From Alcaligenes faecalis (GTDB taxonomy: Bacteria; Pseudomonadota; Gammaproteobacteria; Burkholderiales; Burkholderiaceae_B), in NCBI RefSeq assembly GCF_005311025.1, contig NZ_CP031747.1, positions 3,819,870 to 3,883,869 on the forward strand: a DNA stretch of 64,000 nt, written 5' to 3'. The translations under genes and the position numbers were made by a program. The notes under the pieces were generated by a model. It was given only the letters and a program-made list of their open reading frames with translations. It had not been told where the DNA came from and made no database searches. This document shows, piece after piece, positions 49,303 to 58,300 of the stretch. Numbering within the stretch: the first letter of the stretch is position 1; every line of letters begins with the position of its first letter.

Positions 49303-50451
49303 ATGACCGAGCTCGGTCAGATGGCACGTCTTGTGCCCGCTCACCCCCAGCTTCCTGTTAGCGCCTATTTCGACCACGCTCTGTTCGAGCGCGAACAAGA
49401 GCGTATTTTTCAGCAGTCGGCCTTGTACGTCGGCAATGAAAAACTTGTTCCCGAACCCGGCGACTGGCGCACCTTGATCCAGGAAAACGCTGCCCGTACT
49501 CTGATACGCAGCCAACACGGCGTAGAACTGCTCTCGAACGTCTGCAGGCATCGTCAGGCCCTGATGCTTGGTGGCATGCCCGGCCAGCCCAATCAGGCCA
49601 ACCACGGCTCCCTGAGCAGCACAGGCGGCAATATTGTCTGCCCCCTGCACAACTGGACTTATAACGCGCAAGGCGACTTGCTGGCGGCTCCCCGTTTCAA
49701 GGACAAGCCCTGTCTGAACCTGGAACGCTACCCCTTGCGCGATTGCCATGGCCTGCTGTTTGAAGGCCCGCGCGATCCAGCCCAGGATATGGCCGCCTTG
49801 TTCAGCCGCCCTGAATTCGACTTTCAGGACTATGTGCTGGATCACGTCGAAATCCACCAGTGCAACTACAACTGGAAGACCTTTATCGAGGTCTATCTGG
49901 AGGACTATCACGTCGCCCCCTTCCACCCCGGTCTGGGTCAGTTCGTGACCTGTGATGACCTGGAGTGGGAGTTCAGCGACTGGTATAGCCTGCAACGAGT
50001 CGGCGTGCATCAGGCCCTGGCCAATCCAGGCTCACCTACCTATCGCCAATGGCATGACAATCTGCTGGCCTACCGCCAGGGCGAAGCACCGGATTTCGGT
50101 GCCGTCTGGGTAACCTACTTCCCCACCCACATGATCGAGATCTATCCGCATGTGCTGGTGCTCTCTACGCTGTACCCCAAGGGGCCGCAGGAAACCATGA
50201 ATGTGGTGGAGTTCTACTACCCGGAAGACATCGTGGCCTTCGAGCGTGACTTTGTGCAAGCACAACGCGCCGCCTATATGGAAACGGCCATAGAAGATGA
50301 TGAGATTGCCGAACGTATGGATGCCGGCCGCCGCGCCTTGATGGAGCGTGGGGTCTGCGAGGTAGGCCCCTACCAGTCACCGCTGGAAGACGGCATGAAG
50401 CACTTTCACGAATGGTATCGCTCCATGATGGACGAGCGGCACCACCCGTAA
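49303..50451 (+). CDS. Rieske non-haem iron oxygenase, alpha-subunit type
   Basis: Probable mono- or dioxygenase. Starting at ATG 49303, just after a strong GGAGGG, gives 382 residues. The Rieske domain has the 2Fe-2S ligands CRH (SNVCRHRQAL, about 87-90) and CPLHNWTYN (about 113-121). The catalytic domain holds DYHVAPFHPGL (about 202), the two-His iron motif, with Asp farther on. The size resembles the choline/carnitine/glycine-betaine monooxygenase branch as well as ring hydroxylases, so the substrate is open. No reductase or ferredoxin gene is adjacent; electron donors must come from elsewhere. Confidence 0.83.
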   Translation: MTELGQMARLVPAHPQLPVSAYFDHALFEREQERIFQQSALYVGNEKLVPEPGDWRTLIQENAARTLIRSQHGVELLSNVCRHRQALMLGGMPGQPNQANHGSLSSTGGNIVCPLHNWTYNAQGDLLAAPRFKDKPCLNLERYPLRDCHGLLFEGPRDPAQDMAALFSRPEFDFQDYVLDHVEIHQCNYNWKTFIEVYLEDYHVAPFHPGLGQFVTCDDLEWEFSDWYSLQRVGVHQALANPGSPTYRQWHDNLLAYRQGEAPDFGAVWVTYFPTHMIEIYPHVLVLSTLYPKGPQETMNVVEFYYPEDIVAFERDFVQAQRAAYMETAIEDDEIAERMDAGRRALMERGVCEVGPYQSPLEDGMKHFHEWYRSMMDERHHP

Positions 50452-50487
50452 GACATCACCGCAAGCCTGCTTACTGCCCTAAGCAAG

Positions 50488-50534
50488 AAAAAAGCCTCAA
50501 AGCCGGGAGGGATCTCCCAGGCTAAGAGGCTTTT
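50488..50534. terminator. Bidirectional terminator between the oxygenase and the lipoprotein gene
   Basis: Outer stem AAAAGCCTC / GAGGCTTTT with an inner GGGAG/CTCCC stem; A-run on the left and T-run on the right serve both converging genes. Confidence 0.8.
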
Positions 50535-50573
50535 AATCCGATGAGCGTTTCAGCTCAATCAGAGAATTTGAAT

Positions 50574-50801
50574 TTAGCGGTTCTTGCCGATCTGATCGCC
50601 GATCACGCCACCAATCGCTGCGCCACCGACCGTACCCAGAATGCCGCCGTCAGTAATCACTGCACCGGCAACACCACCCAGACCCGCGCCGGTTACGGCA
50701 CCCTTTTGACGTTTGCTCATACCATCCCAGGAAGAGCAGCCCGCCATCACGACGGCCAGAACCGTGGCCATACCCACTTTAGTGATAGTCGTCATTTTCA
50801 T
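50574..50801 (-). CDS. Small glycine-zipper lipoprotein (OsmB-like)
   Basis: 75 residues: signal peptide with lipobox VVMAGC (Cys at about 22), then a glycine-zipper segment (about 34-72; GAVTGAGLGGVAGAV, GGAAIGGVIGDQIG) that can insert in or lie on a membrane. Expected in the outer-membrane inner leaflet after lipidation; residues after Cys are SS, not Asp, so Lol export is predicted. GGAGG lies upstream. OsmB of E. coli has the same design and is stress-induced; regulation here is unknown. Confidence 0.82.
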   Translation of the reverse strand: MKMTTITKVGMATVLAVVMAGCSSWDGMSKRQKGAVTGAGLGGVAGAVITDGGILGTVGGAAIGGVIGDQIGKNR

Positions 50802-50926
50802 CCGTAAACCTCCGTGAAGTATCCGTGCTTAACACGGCATTAAAGTCTATCTTCACCCTACGGAGCCAATTAGTCCAGACCCTATTGTTAGGCAACGCAA
50901 CAGATGTAATTCAGCTTTTGTTCAGT

Positions 50927-51463
50927 TTATTTGATCAAAGCCAGAACCTGCTTGAATACAGGGTTAGCCGGCGTTTCCAGCCATTCAAACATGGCCATTT
51001 CGGCGCTAACGCGCTCCAATCCATGCATCGCCCAGCGATCCCAGGCGGCTTGTCGGGACTCGGGATGGCGTGAGCCTACGCAGTCCCCGACCAGCACAGG
51101 TTCATAACCGCGCTCCATCAAACCCAGGCCAGTTTGTAACACACACACGTGAGACTCTGTACCCAGTAACAAGACTCGTGTGCGCCCTACCGGCAAGGCA
51201 GGCAAAAAATCGGCTTCGCGCGTGGCATCGAAGTGGGTTTTATGCAGCACTTTATCAATATGTGGCAACAAAGAAGCATCGGTTGGGCCGATTTTCTCGG
51301 CCCAATGCTCGGTTGCCAGCACCGGCACCCCTAAAAGACGCGCCGCCTGTGCCAGCTTCCCGGCCCGTTCGACCAAGGCTTGGTGGTCTGCAATGGCGGG
51401 CAGGAGCCCCGTTTGCATATCCACAATCAGGACGAAAGACTGGTGAGCATTGAGCACAGGCAT
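50927..51463 (-). CDS. Isochorismatase-family cysteine hydrolase
   Basis: 178-residue single-domain hydrolase of the YcaC/nicotinamidase superfamily. Catalytic triad candidates: Asp in VLIVDMQTGLLP (about 15), Lys in LHKTHFDA (about 74), and nucleophile Cys in GTESHVCVLQT (about 106). It starts 10 bases after ettA on the same strand, so the two are likely co-transcribed, but no shared pathway is evident. Substrate cannot be deduced; YcaC-like octameric hydrolases are the nearest guess. Confidence 0.82.
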   Translation of the reverse strand: MPVLNAHQSFVLIVDMQTGLLPAIADHQALVERAGKLAQAARLLGVPVLATEHWAEKIGPTDASLLPHIDKVLHKTHFDATREADFLPALPVGRTRVLLLGTESHVCVLQTGLGLMERGYEPVLVGDCVGSRHPESRQAAWDRWAMHGLERVSAEMAMFEWLETPANPVFKQVLALIK

Positions 51464-51473
51464 GGCACTTTCC

Positions 51474-53147
51474 TTATTTCAGGGACTTGTAGCGGATACG
51501 ACGAGGTTTGGCAGCATCTTCGCCCAGACGTTTCTTCTTGTCTGCTTCGTATTCCTGATAGTTGCCATCAAAGAATACGACCTGCGAATCACCCTCAAAA
51601 GCCAGTATGTGGGTGGCGATACGGTCCAGGAACCAGCGATCGTGACTGATCACCATGACTGAGCCGGCAAACTCCAGCAGGGCATCTTCCAGGGCACGCA
51701 GGGTTTCCACGTCCAGGTCGTTGGATGGTTCGTCCAGCAGCAAGACGTTGCCGCCGGCGATCAGGGTCTTGGCCAGGTGCAGACGACCACGCTCCCCGCC
51801 AGACAGATTGCCCACGATCTTGTTCTGATCCGCGCCCTTGAAGTTGAAGCGGCCCAGGTACGCACGCGATGGCATTTCAAAGCGGCCCACGGTCAGCAGG
51901 TCTGCGCCATCGGCAATCGCGTCAAAGACGGTCTTTTCATTAGCCAGGGCATCGCGCGACTGGTCCACATAAGCCAGCTTGACGGTTTGGCCCAGTTTGA
52001 CCGTACCGGAATCAGGCTGCTCTTTACCGGCCAGCATGCGGAACAAGGTGGACTTACCGGCACCGTTAGGACCAATAATCCCGACGATGGCACCAGCTGG
52101 CACCTTGAAGCTCAAGTTGTCGATCAGCAGACGATCGCCATAGCCCTTGCTGACGTTTTCAAATTCAATAACTTCATTACCCAGACGTTCGGCCACAGGA
52201 ATGAAGATTTCCTGGGTCTCGTTGCGCTTCTGGTATTCGTGCGAGGACAGTTCCTCGAAACGGGCCAGACGGGCCTTGGCTTTGGCCTGACGTCCCTTGG
52301 GGTTCTGGCGCACCCACTCCAGCTCTTTCTTGATGGTGCGCTGACGAGCACTTTCCGACGCCTCTTCCTGCTTCAGACGGTCGTCTTTCTGCTCCAGCCA
52401 GGAGCTGTAGTTGCCCTTCCAGGGAATACCGTGGCCACGGTCCAGTTCCAGAATCCACTCGGCGGCGTTGTCCAGAAAGTAACGGTCGTGAGTGACTGCT
52501 ACTACAGTGCCGGGGAACTGGCGCAGGAACACTTCCAGCCAATCAACACTTTCCGCGTCCAGGTGGTTGGTGGGCTCATCCAGCAGCAACATATCAGGCT
52601 TGGACAGCAGCAACTGGCACAGGGCCACGCGGCGCTTTTCACCACCGGACAGGTTTGCAATGGAGGCATCCCAAGGTGGCAGACGCAGCGCATCGGCCGC
52701 GATTTCCATTTGGGTTTCGATGTCGTCCGCACCACTGGTCGCGGCGGCGGCAATAATGGATTCCAGTTCGGCCTGTTCGGCGGCCAGAGCGTCAAAATCT
52801 GCGTCGGGCTCGGCGTATTCGGCGTAGACCTGTTCCAGACGCTGACGCGCCTCGAACACCTGACCCAAACCGGCCTGCACGGCTTCGCGCACGCTGTGTT
52901 CGGGGTTCAGCTGAGGTTCTTGTGGCAGGTAACCGATCTTGATCCCCGCCATGGGGACGGCTTCGCCCTCGATCTCGGTATCTACCCCGGCCATGATCTT
53001 GAGCAAGGTGGATTTACCCGAGCCGTTCAGGCCCAGCACACCAATCTTGGCACCTGGAAAAAAAGACAAGGAGATATTGCGCAGAATCTGCCGCTTGGGC
53101 GGCACAATCTTGCCCACGCGGTTCATCGAATAAACGTATTGAGCCAT
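51474..53147 (-). CDS. ettA: Energy-dependent translational throttle protein EttA (ABC-F)
   Basis: Ribosome E-site ATPase that slows translation when ATP is low. The 557 residues (E. coli 555) start AQYVYSMNRVGKIVPPKRQ and contain Walker A GLNGSGKSTLLKIMAG (about 39-54) and GPNGAGKSTLFRMLAG (about 355). The signatures are LSGGEKRRVALCQLL and LSGGERGRLHLAKTL. The N-terminus and the basic PtIM linker (KKELEWVRQNPKGRQAKAKA) between the two cassettes are diagnostic for EttA rather than Uup. It diverges from the acidic-tailed gene. Confidence 0.96.
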   Translation of the reverse strand: MAQYVYSMNRVGKIVPPKRQILRNISLSFFPGAKIGVLGLNGSGKSTLLKIMAGVDTEIEGEAVPMAGIKIGYLPQEPQLNPEHSVREAVQAGLGQVFEARQRLEQVYAEYAEPDADFDALAAEQAELESIIAAAATSGADDIETQMEIAADALRLPPWDASIANLSGGEKRRVALCQLLLSKPDMLLLDEPTNHLDAESVDWLEVFLRQFPGTVVAVTHDRYFLDNAAEWILELDRGHGIPWKGNYSSWLEQKDDRLKQEEASESARQRTIKKELEWVRQNPKGRQAKAKARLARFEELSSHEYQKRNETQEIFIPVAERLGNEVIEFENVSKGYGDRLLIDNLSFKVPAGAIVGIIGPNGAGKSTLFRMLAGKEQPDSGTVKLGQTVKLAYVDQSRDALANEKTVFDAIADGADLLTVGRFEMPSRAYLGRFNFKGADQNKIVGNLSGGERGRLHLAKTLIAGGNVLLLDEPSNDLDVETLRALEDALLEFAGSVMVISHDRWFLDRIATHILAFEGDSQVVFFDGNYQEYEADKKKRLGEDAAKPRRIRYKSLK

Positions 53148-53309
53148 ATAAACCTAAAAAGGAAAAACAGGTCGTGTTCGGAAAACTGGGATTGTAGGCG
53201 TTTGGCGCCCGAAAGGTGCGCTTCTGTCAGGTTCAGAACAAAACACCCGGCCTGAGTGCAGGCCTGTCTCAGGTAATATACTCACTTTTGCTGACAATCC
53301 AAAAACGCC

Positions 53310-53810
53310 ATGCCCACACCTGACGCCCCTGAACTTGTATTTACCACCGAAGAGATCGAAACCCTGGGCCGCACCGCCGATGCGCTGAGTGCCTACCTGG
53401 GTCGTGCCGTCCTGGCCGAGATCGTGGGAGCGGAAGAAACCGGCTTTGAATGGGTCATCTTTGCCATGCCCCTGGACAAGAATGAAGACGAAAGCGAATT
53501 CACGATTGTGCAGGTAGGCGGCGAACAGGCCCGCATCGTGGGCAACCGCGGCGGCTTGGACCCCAAGGACACGGCGGTCTACGCCTGCCGTTACCTGTGG
53601 GCCATCCAGTTAAGTGATGCCGAGCCTGTGCGCTTTATCAAAGTGGACGAAGAAGGCGAGGAAGTCGCCTGGACCGAGACCCTGGAAGAATTGCTGCCCT
53701 TCGCCCTGAGCGAAGATGCCTTCGCCGTCGAGGATGAGACGGATGAAGACGACGAGGACGACGATGATGACAGCCCGGAACCGGGCGCGCACGGCCACAC
53801 CCTGCACTAA
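53310..53810 (+). CDS. Conserved-looking protein of unknown function with acidic C-terminal tail
   Basis: 166 residues with no recognised family. The first 125 residues look like a compact alpha/beta domain (strands WVIFAMPL, FTIVQVGG, ARIVGNRG; helices LGRTADALSAYLGRAVL, AVYACRYLWAIQL). The last 30 or so are almost all Asp/Glu (DETDEDDEDDDDDSPE) and end GHTLH. Soluble, no signal peptide. Codon use resembles the neighbours. The tail suggests binding to a basic partner or metal, but this is inference. It is divergent from ettA and ends 6 bases from the converging glycosyltransferase. Confidence 0.7.
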   Translation: MPTPDAPELVFTTEEIETLGRTADALSAYLGRAVLAEIVGAEETGFEWVIFAMPLDKNEDESEFTIVQVGGEQARIVGNRGGLDPKDTAVYACRYLWAIQLSDAEPVRFIKVDEEGEEVAWTETLEELLPFALSEDAFAVEDETDEDDEDDDDDSPEPGAHGHTLH

Positions 53811-53816
53811 TCGCGT

Positions 53817-54740
53817 TCAGGCCCGTCGCTTGTCCCGCAGATATAAAGCGACACCCACCGGCCACATCAAACCCACCAGCAGATAAGAGGCCAGGCCTTT
53901 CAAGCCATAACCTGCTGGTGGCTTGCGCCCACTGGCACGCAGGTGCAGCCCAAAGCGGGTGTAACGCGCGGCAGCCATCAAGAACGCCTTGGGTTCGTAG
54001 CGGAACCAGGGCAGACACTTCACCACCGTATCCTGCGCCAGCAACCACAAGCCCAGTGCATGTTGCTGGCTGGTTTTGCCTTGCACCGACAAGGAGTCCG
54101 GGCTGTCGTGGTAGACACGGAATACGGTGTTCACAAATCGGTTCTTGTAGCCCGCACGGGCAATCGCCCGCCACACCAGGCTTTCAGGCACAAAGCCGTC
54201 GATCTGATCGGGAAAGGGAAACTTGCGCAGTACGGCGGTACTCAAACAGCCGAACTTCTCGCCCCGCACGTGGTAGCGAAAACTCATGTCCAAAGAGCTG
54301 GCATCAAAAATATCCTGGGGAAACATATCCCCGACGACCTTGCCATCCGGTCGCACACACAGACCCGTAATGCCTGCATAAGCTGCCCGCTCTGATACAG
54401 GGATGTCGGCCCAGATCTGCGCCATATCGTAGAGCGCATTCACCAGCAGGGTGTCATCACTGTCCAAAGCAACGACCAGTTCACCCTGGGCCAGAGCCAC
54501 GCCGTGATTGAACGCCGCCTTCTTGTGACGATTTTCCTGCCAGGCATAATGAATCGGAAAGGAGGCTTGCTGTTGCCAGCCTTGCACCAGTTCCCATGTC
54601 CCATCTGTGGAACCATCGTCAATGACCACCCATTCAAAGTCCTGACAGGTTTGCTCGCACAAGGAACGATAAACGCGCTCCAAGGTGTGAGCGCGGTTAT
54701 AGCTAGGTGTCAGGACGGTGAACAAATGGCGCCATTCCAT
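53817..54740 (-). CDS. Family 2 glycosyltransferase
   Basis: 307 residues with a GT-A fold: FTVLTPSYNRAHTLERVYRS at the start (about 7-26), VIDDGSTDGTWELV (about 39-52), and the DxD-like metal site ALDSDDTLLVN (about 91-101). The C-terminus has a hydrophobic segment (LKGLASYLLVGLMWPVGVALYL), perhaps a membrane anchor. It stands alone, with no polysaccharide genes around it. The acceptor and sugar are unknown. Confidence 0.88.
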   Translation of the reverse strand: MEWRHLFTVLTPSYNRAHTLERVYRSLCEQTCQDFEWVVIDDGSTDGTWELVQGWQQQASFPIHYAWQENRHKKAAFNHGVALAQGELVVALDSDDTLLVNALYDMAQIWADIPVSERAAYAGITGLCVRPDGKVVGDMFPQDIFDASSLDMSFRYHVRGEKFGCLSTAVLRKFPFPDQIDGFVPESLVWRAIARAGYKNRFVNTVFRVYHDSPDSLSVQGKTSQQHALGLWLLAQDTVVKCLPWFRYEPKAFLMAAARYTRFGLHLRASGRKPPAGYGLKGLASYLLVGLMWPVGVALYLRDKRRA

Positions 54741-54894
54741 ACGCGGGTGTCCCCATAAACCACTGTTTTGATTATTGTTACGGGCAGCTACTTACATCTG
54801 CATCAGAATGACATCATCATAAAGCAAGCACGGCGCTGTGCAGCGCACTATCTGCAGGGCTCCAGACAAACCCGAAGCAAAATCAAACGCGCAC

Positions 54895-54927
54895 AAAAAA
54901 ACCACAGGCAAGCCTGTGGTTTTTTTG
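54895..54927. terminator. Bidirectional intrinsic terminator
   Basis: ACCACAGGC / GCCTGTGGT, a 9-bp stem with a 2-base loop, flanked by A and T runs. It ends the small basic ORF on the minus strand. Confidence 0.88.
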
Positions 54928-54991
54928 CTGCTGGGTGTGATTTCAAGCTGAAAAATCAGGTTTCTGCTTGTACACCGCTCAAGCCAGGCAC

Positions 54992-55120
54992 TTAGACGCG
55001 CTTGACCTTTTCCAGCATTTTGAAAACGCCCTTGGGTGCGCGCACAAACAGACGTTTGAATGCTTTACCCAGGCAACGACGCTCCAGCGTGTTGCGGCGA
55101 GTGCGTTTGATTTCCGCCAT
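54992..55120 (-). CDS. 42-residue basic protein, unknown
   Basis: From the ATG at 55120 the frame encodes MAEIKRTRRNTLERRCLG and so on to FKMLEKVKRV, with about 16 Lys/Arg in 42 residues. Support for it being real: a good GGAGAT site 6 bases before the ATG, a strong terminator about 65 bases after the stop, and no other gene in this gap. It looks like a nucleic-acid- or ribosome-binding peptide, but I recognise no family. It is divergent from uvrA. Confidence 0.6.
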   Translation of the reverse strand: MAEIKRTRRNTLERRCLGKAFKRLFVRAPKGVFKMLEKVKRV

Positions 55121-55345
55121 GGTGATCTCCGATCTTAATGTAAGCCCTGCCGGATGATCCCGACAAAAGCGCAATAGCTAACCAGAAATTCTACCGTAAT
55201 CCGCGTTAAGATACAAAGGCTAGAGTGTGCATCCCTGGCAACACCTTGCTGGCGTGTACCGCTCTCACTGGCGCATGGGGCCTGTTTGACAGGCCTTTTC
55301 GCTGCCGCTTCCCTACTCTGCCCTCTCCAGAAAGCCGACCTTGCC

Positions 55346-58300
55346 ATGAGCTCAGAAATTCGCATTTTTGGCGCCCGCCAGAACACTCTGAAAAACCTGA
55401 ATGTACGTATCAAAACGGGCGAGTTACTGGTTATTACCGGCGTTTCAGGTTCAGGCAAAAGTTCGCTGGCCTTTGACACTCTGTATGCAGAAGGCCAACG
55501 ACGCTATGTAGAAACCTTCTCCCCTTATGCGCGCCAGTTCCTGGACCGCATGGACAAGCCCCAGGTCGATCGCATTGAAGGCATTCTGCCCGCCATTGCC
55601 ATTGACCAGGTGAACCCGGTACGCAACTCGCGCAGCACCGTGGGCACCATGACGGAGCTGAACGATTACATCAAGCTGCTGTACGCCCGCTTGGGCGAGT
55701 TGTATTGCCGCCAGTGCGCCCAGCCTGTGCGCCGCGACAATGCCGACAGCATCGCCAAGCAGATTCGCAAGCTGGCAGAGGACCACGATGACCCACGCCT
55801 GGTTCTGACCTTTGCCGTCAAGGTTCCGGCCAACTTCACGCAGCAAGAAATTGAAACCTTGCTGCATCAGCAGGGCTACACCCGCCTGCACCACGAGGAA
55901 ACACAGACCGTCACGGCCAGCAGCAGCACGAAAAAGGGTAAAAGCAGCAAAGCCGCCCCCACGGAGCAAAAGCTTCTCTATGTGATTCAGGACCGCTTCC
56001 GTGCCAGCACGGTAGAGCCGGAACGTTTCATGGAAGCGATCGAAGCGGCCTTGCGCCACGGACAAGGCAAGTTGACGGTGTATGCCTCGGCCAGTGCCGA
56101 TGGCCCGGAAACCGCCTGGCGTTTCAGCCAGGGTCTGCACTGTGCCCAGTGCGATATTGAATACAGCCCCCCCGTAGCCAGCACCTTCTCCTTCAACTCG
56201 CCCCTGGGCGCGTGTGAATCCTGCCGTGGCTTTGGCCGCGTGATGGGTATTGATTACGGCCTGGTCGTTCCCGATCCCAGCAAAAGCCTGCTGGAAGGTG
56301 CGATCCGCCCTTGGCAGACAGCCAGCTACAAAGAATGTCAGGTCGAGATGGAGCGCTACGCTCCGGCAGCCGGTGTACGCCTGAGCGTGCCCTGGAAAGA
56401 CTTGAGCCAGGAAGAGCGCGACTGGGTGATTAACGGCACCCCGGACTGGAAAGGCGGCAATCAGGCCTGGAAAACCCAGTGGTACGGCGCGCAACGCTTT
56501 TTCGACTGGCTGGAGTCGCGCGCCTACAAGATGCACGTGCGTGTGCTGCTGTCCAAATACCGCAGCTACAACACCTGCCCGGCCTGCGCCGGCTCGCGTC
56601 TGAAACCCGAAGCCAGCTTGTGGCGTGCAGGCGATCAGGCGGCCCCCGCCGATTCCCGCTACCCACGTTTCATGCCCGTGCATTCAAACTGGCTGCGCGA
56701 GCAACTGGATGCCATGCCCGGCCTGAGCGTCCCGGACCTGATGCGTTTGCCTATCGAGCACGTACGCACATTTTTCCGTGGCCTGCACTTTGGCGATGCA
56801 CGCGATGCGGCCATTGATCTGCTCTTGAAAGAAACCCTGTCCCGCCTGGATTATCTGTGCGATGTGGGCCTGTCCTATTTGTCGCTGGACCGCCAAAGCC
56901 GCACCCTGTCTGGCGGTGAAGTGCAGCGTATCAACCTGACCACGGCACTGGGTACCTCGCTGGTAAACACCCTGTTCGTGCTGGACGAGCCCTCGATTGG
57001 CCTGCACCCACGCGATATGCACCGCATTATTGAAGTAATGCATCGTCTGCGCGGCAATGGCAACACCCTGGTGGTGGTCGAGCACGACCCGCAAGTGATG
57101 GTGGCCGCCGACCGTATTCTGGACATGGGCCCCGGCCCTGGCGAGCGTGGCGGTCAGATTCTGTTTGATGGTTCACCCCAAGCCTTGCGCGGTGCAGAAA
57201 CGCTGACAGGCCGCTACCTGAGTGGCGAGCTGAGCATCGAATCACCCCGCCCTATGCCTGTGGCCGATAACACCCCTCGCCTGCTGCTGGAAGACGTAAG
57301 CGCACACAATCTGCGTCATATCTCCGTGTCCATTCCGCTGGGCCGTCTGGTCTGCGTGACCGGTGTTTCCGGCTCGGGCAAATCCACGCTGATCCAGGAC
57401 GTGCTCTACCCAGCCATCCTGAAACAGCAAGGCAAGCCGACGGAAGCCCCTGGCCCTTACGGTGCCTTGCTGGGCGCCGAGCAAATTGCCGAAGTAGTGA
57501 TGGTGGACCAGACGCCTATCGGCAAAACGGCCCGCTCCAACCCGGCCAGTTATGTCGGTGCCTTTGACCCTATCCGCAAGCTGTTTGCCCAGGCCCCGCT
57601 ATCCAAAGAACGCAGTTACACGCCCGGCACCTTCAGCTTCAATAGTGGCGATGGCCGCTGCCCGACTTGCGGCGGTACGGGCTTTGAGCATATCGAAATG
57701 CAGTTCCTGTCGGACGTGTACCTGCGCTGCCCGGATTGCGATGGCAAGCGCTTCCGCCCCGAAGTGCTGGAAGTGCGTATCGAACACTTTGGTCGCAGCG
57801 CCTCGATTGACGAGGTGCTGGACATGACCGTGCATCAGGCCATGGAGTTCTTTGAAGGCCTGCGCGATGTGCAAACCGGCCTGGCACCCCTGGCCGATGT
57901 GGGCCTGGATTACCTGAAACTGGGCCAACCTGTGCCTACGCTCTCGGGCGGTGAGGCACAACGCTTGAAACTGGCGGCTTATCTGGCCCAGGCTTCGCGC
58001 ACCCGTCTAAGCCAGGTGAAGGTCGCCAAGAAAGGCAATCTGTTCCTGTTCGACGAGCCCACCACCGGCCTGCACTTTGACGATATTGCCCGCCTGATGC
58101 GCGCCTTCCGCAAGCTGCTGGCCGCTGGTCACAGCCTGCTGATTATTGAGCACAATCTGGACCTGATCCGCGCGGCGGACTGGATTATTGATCTGGGCCC
58201 CGAAGGCGGCGAACATGGCGGCCAATTGCTGGGCACGGGTACGCCTGGCGACATCATGGCGCTGGAGCAATCGCACACCGGCCATGCCCTGAAAGAATAC

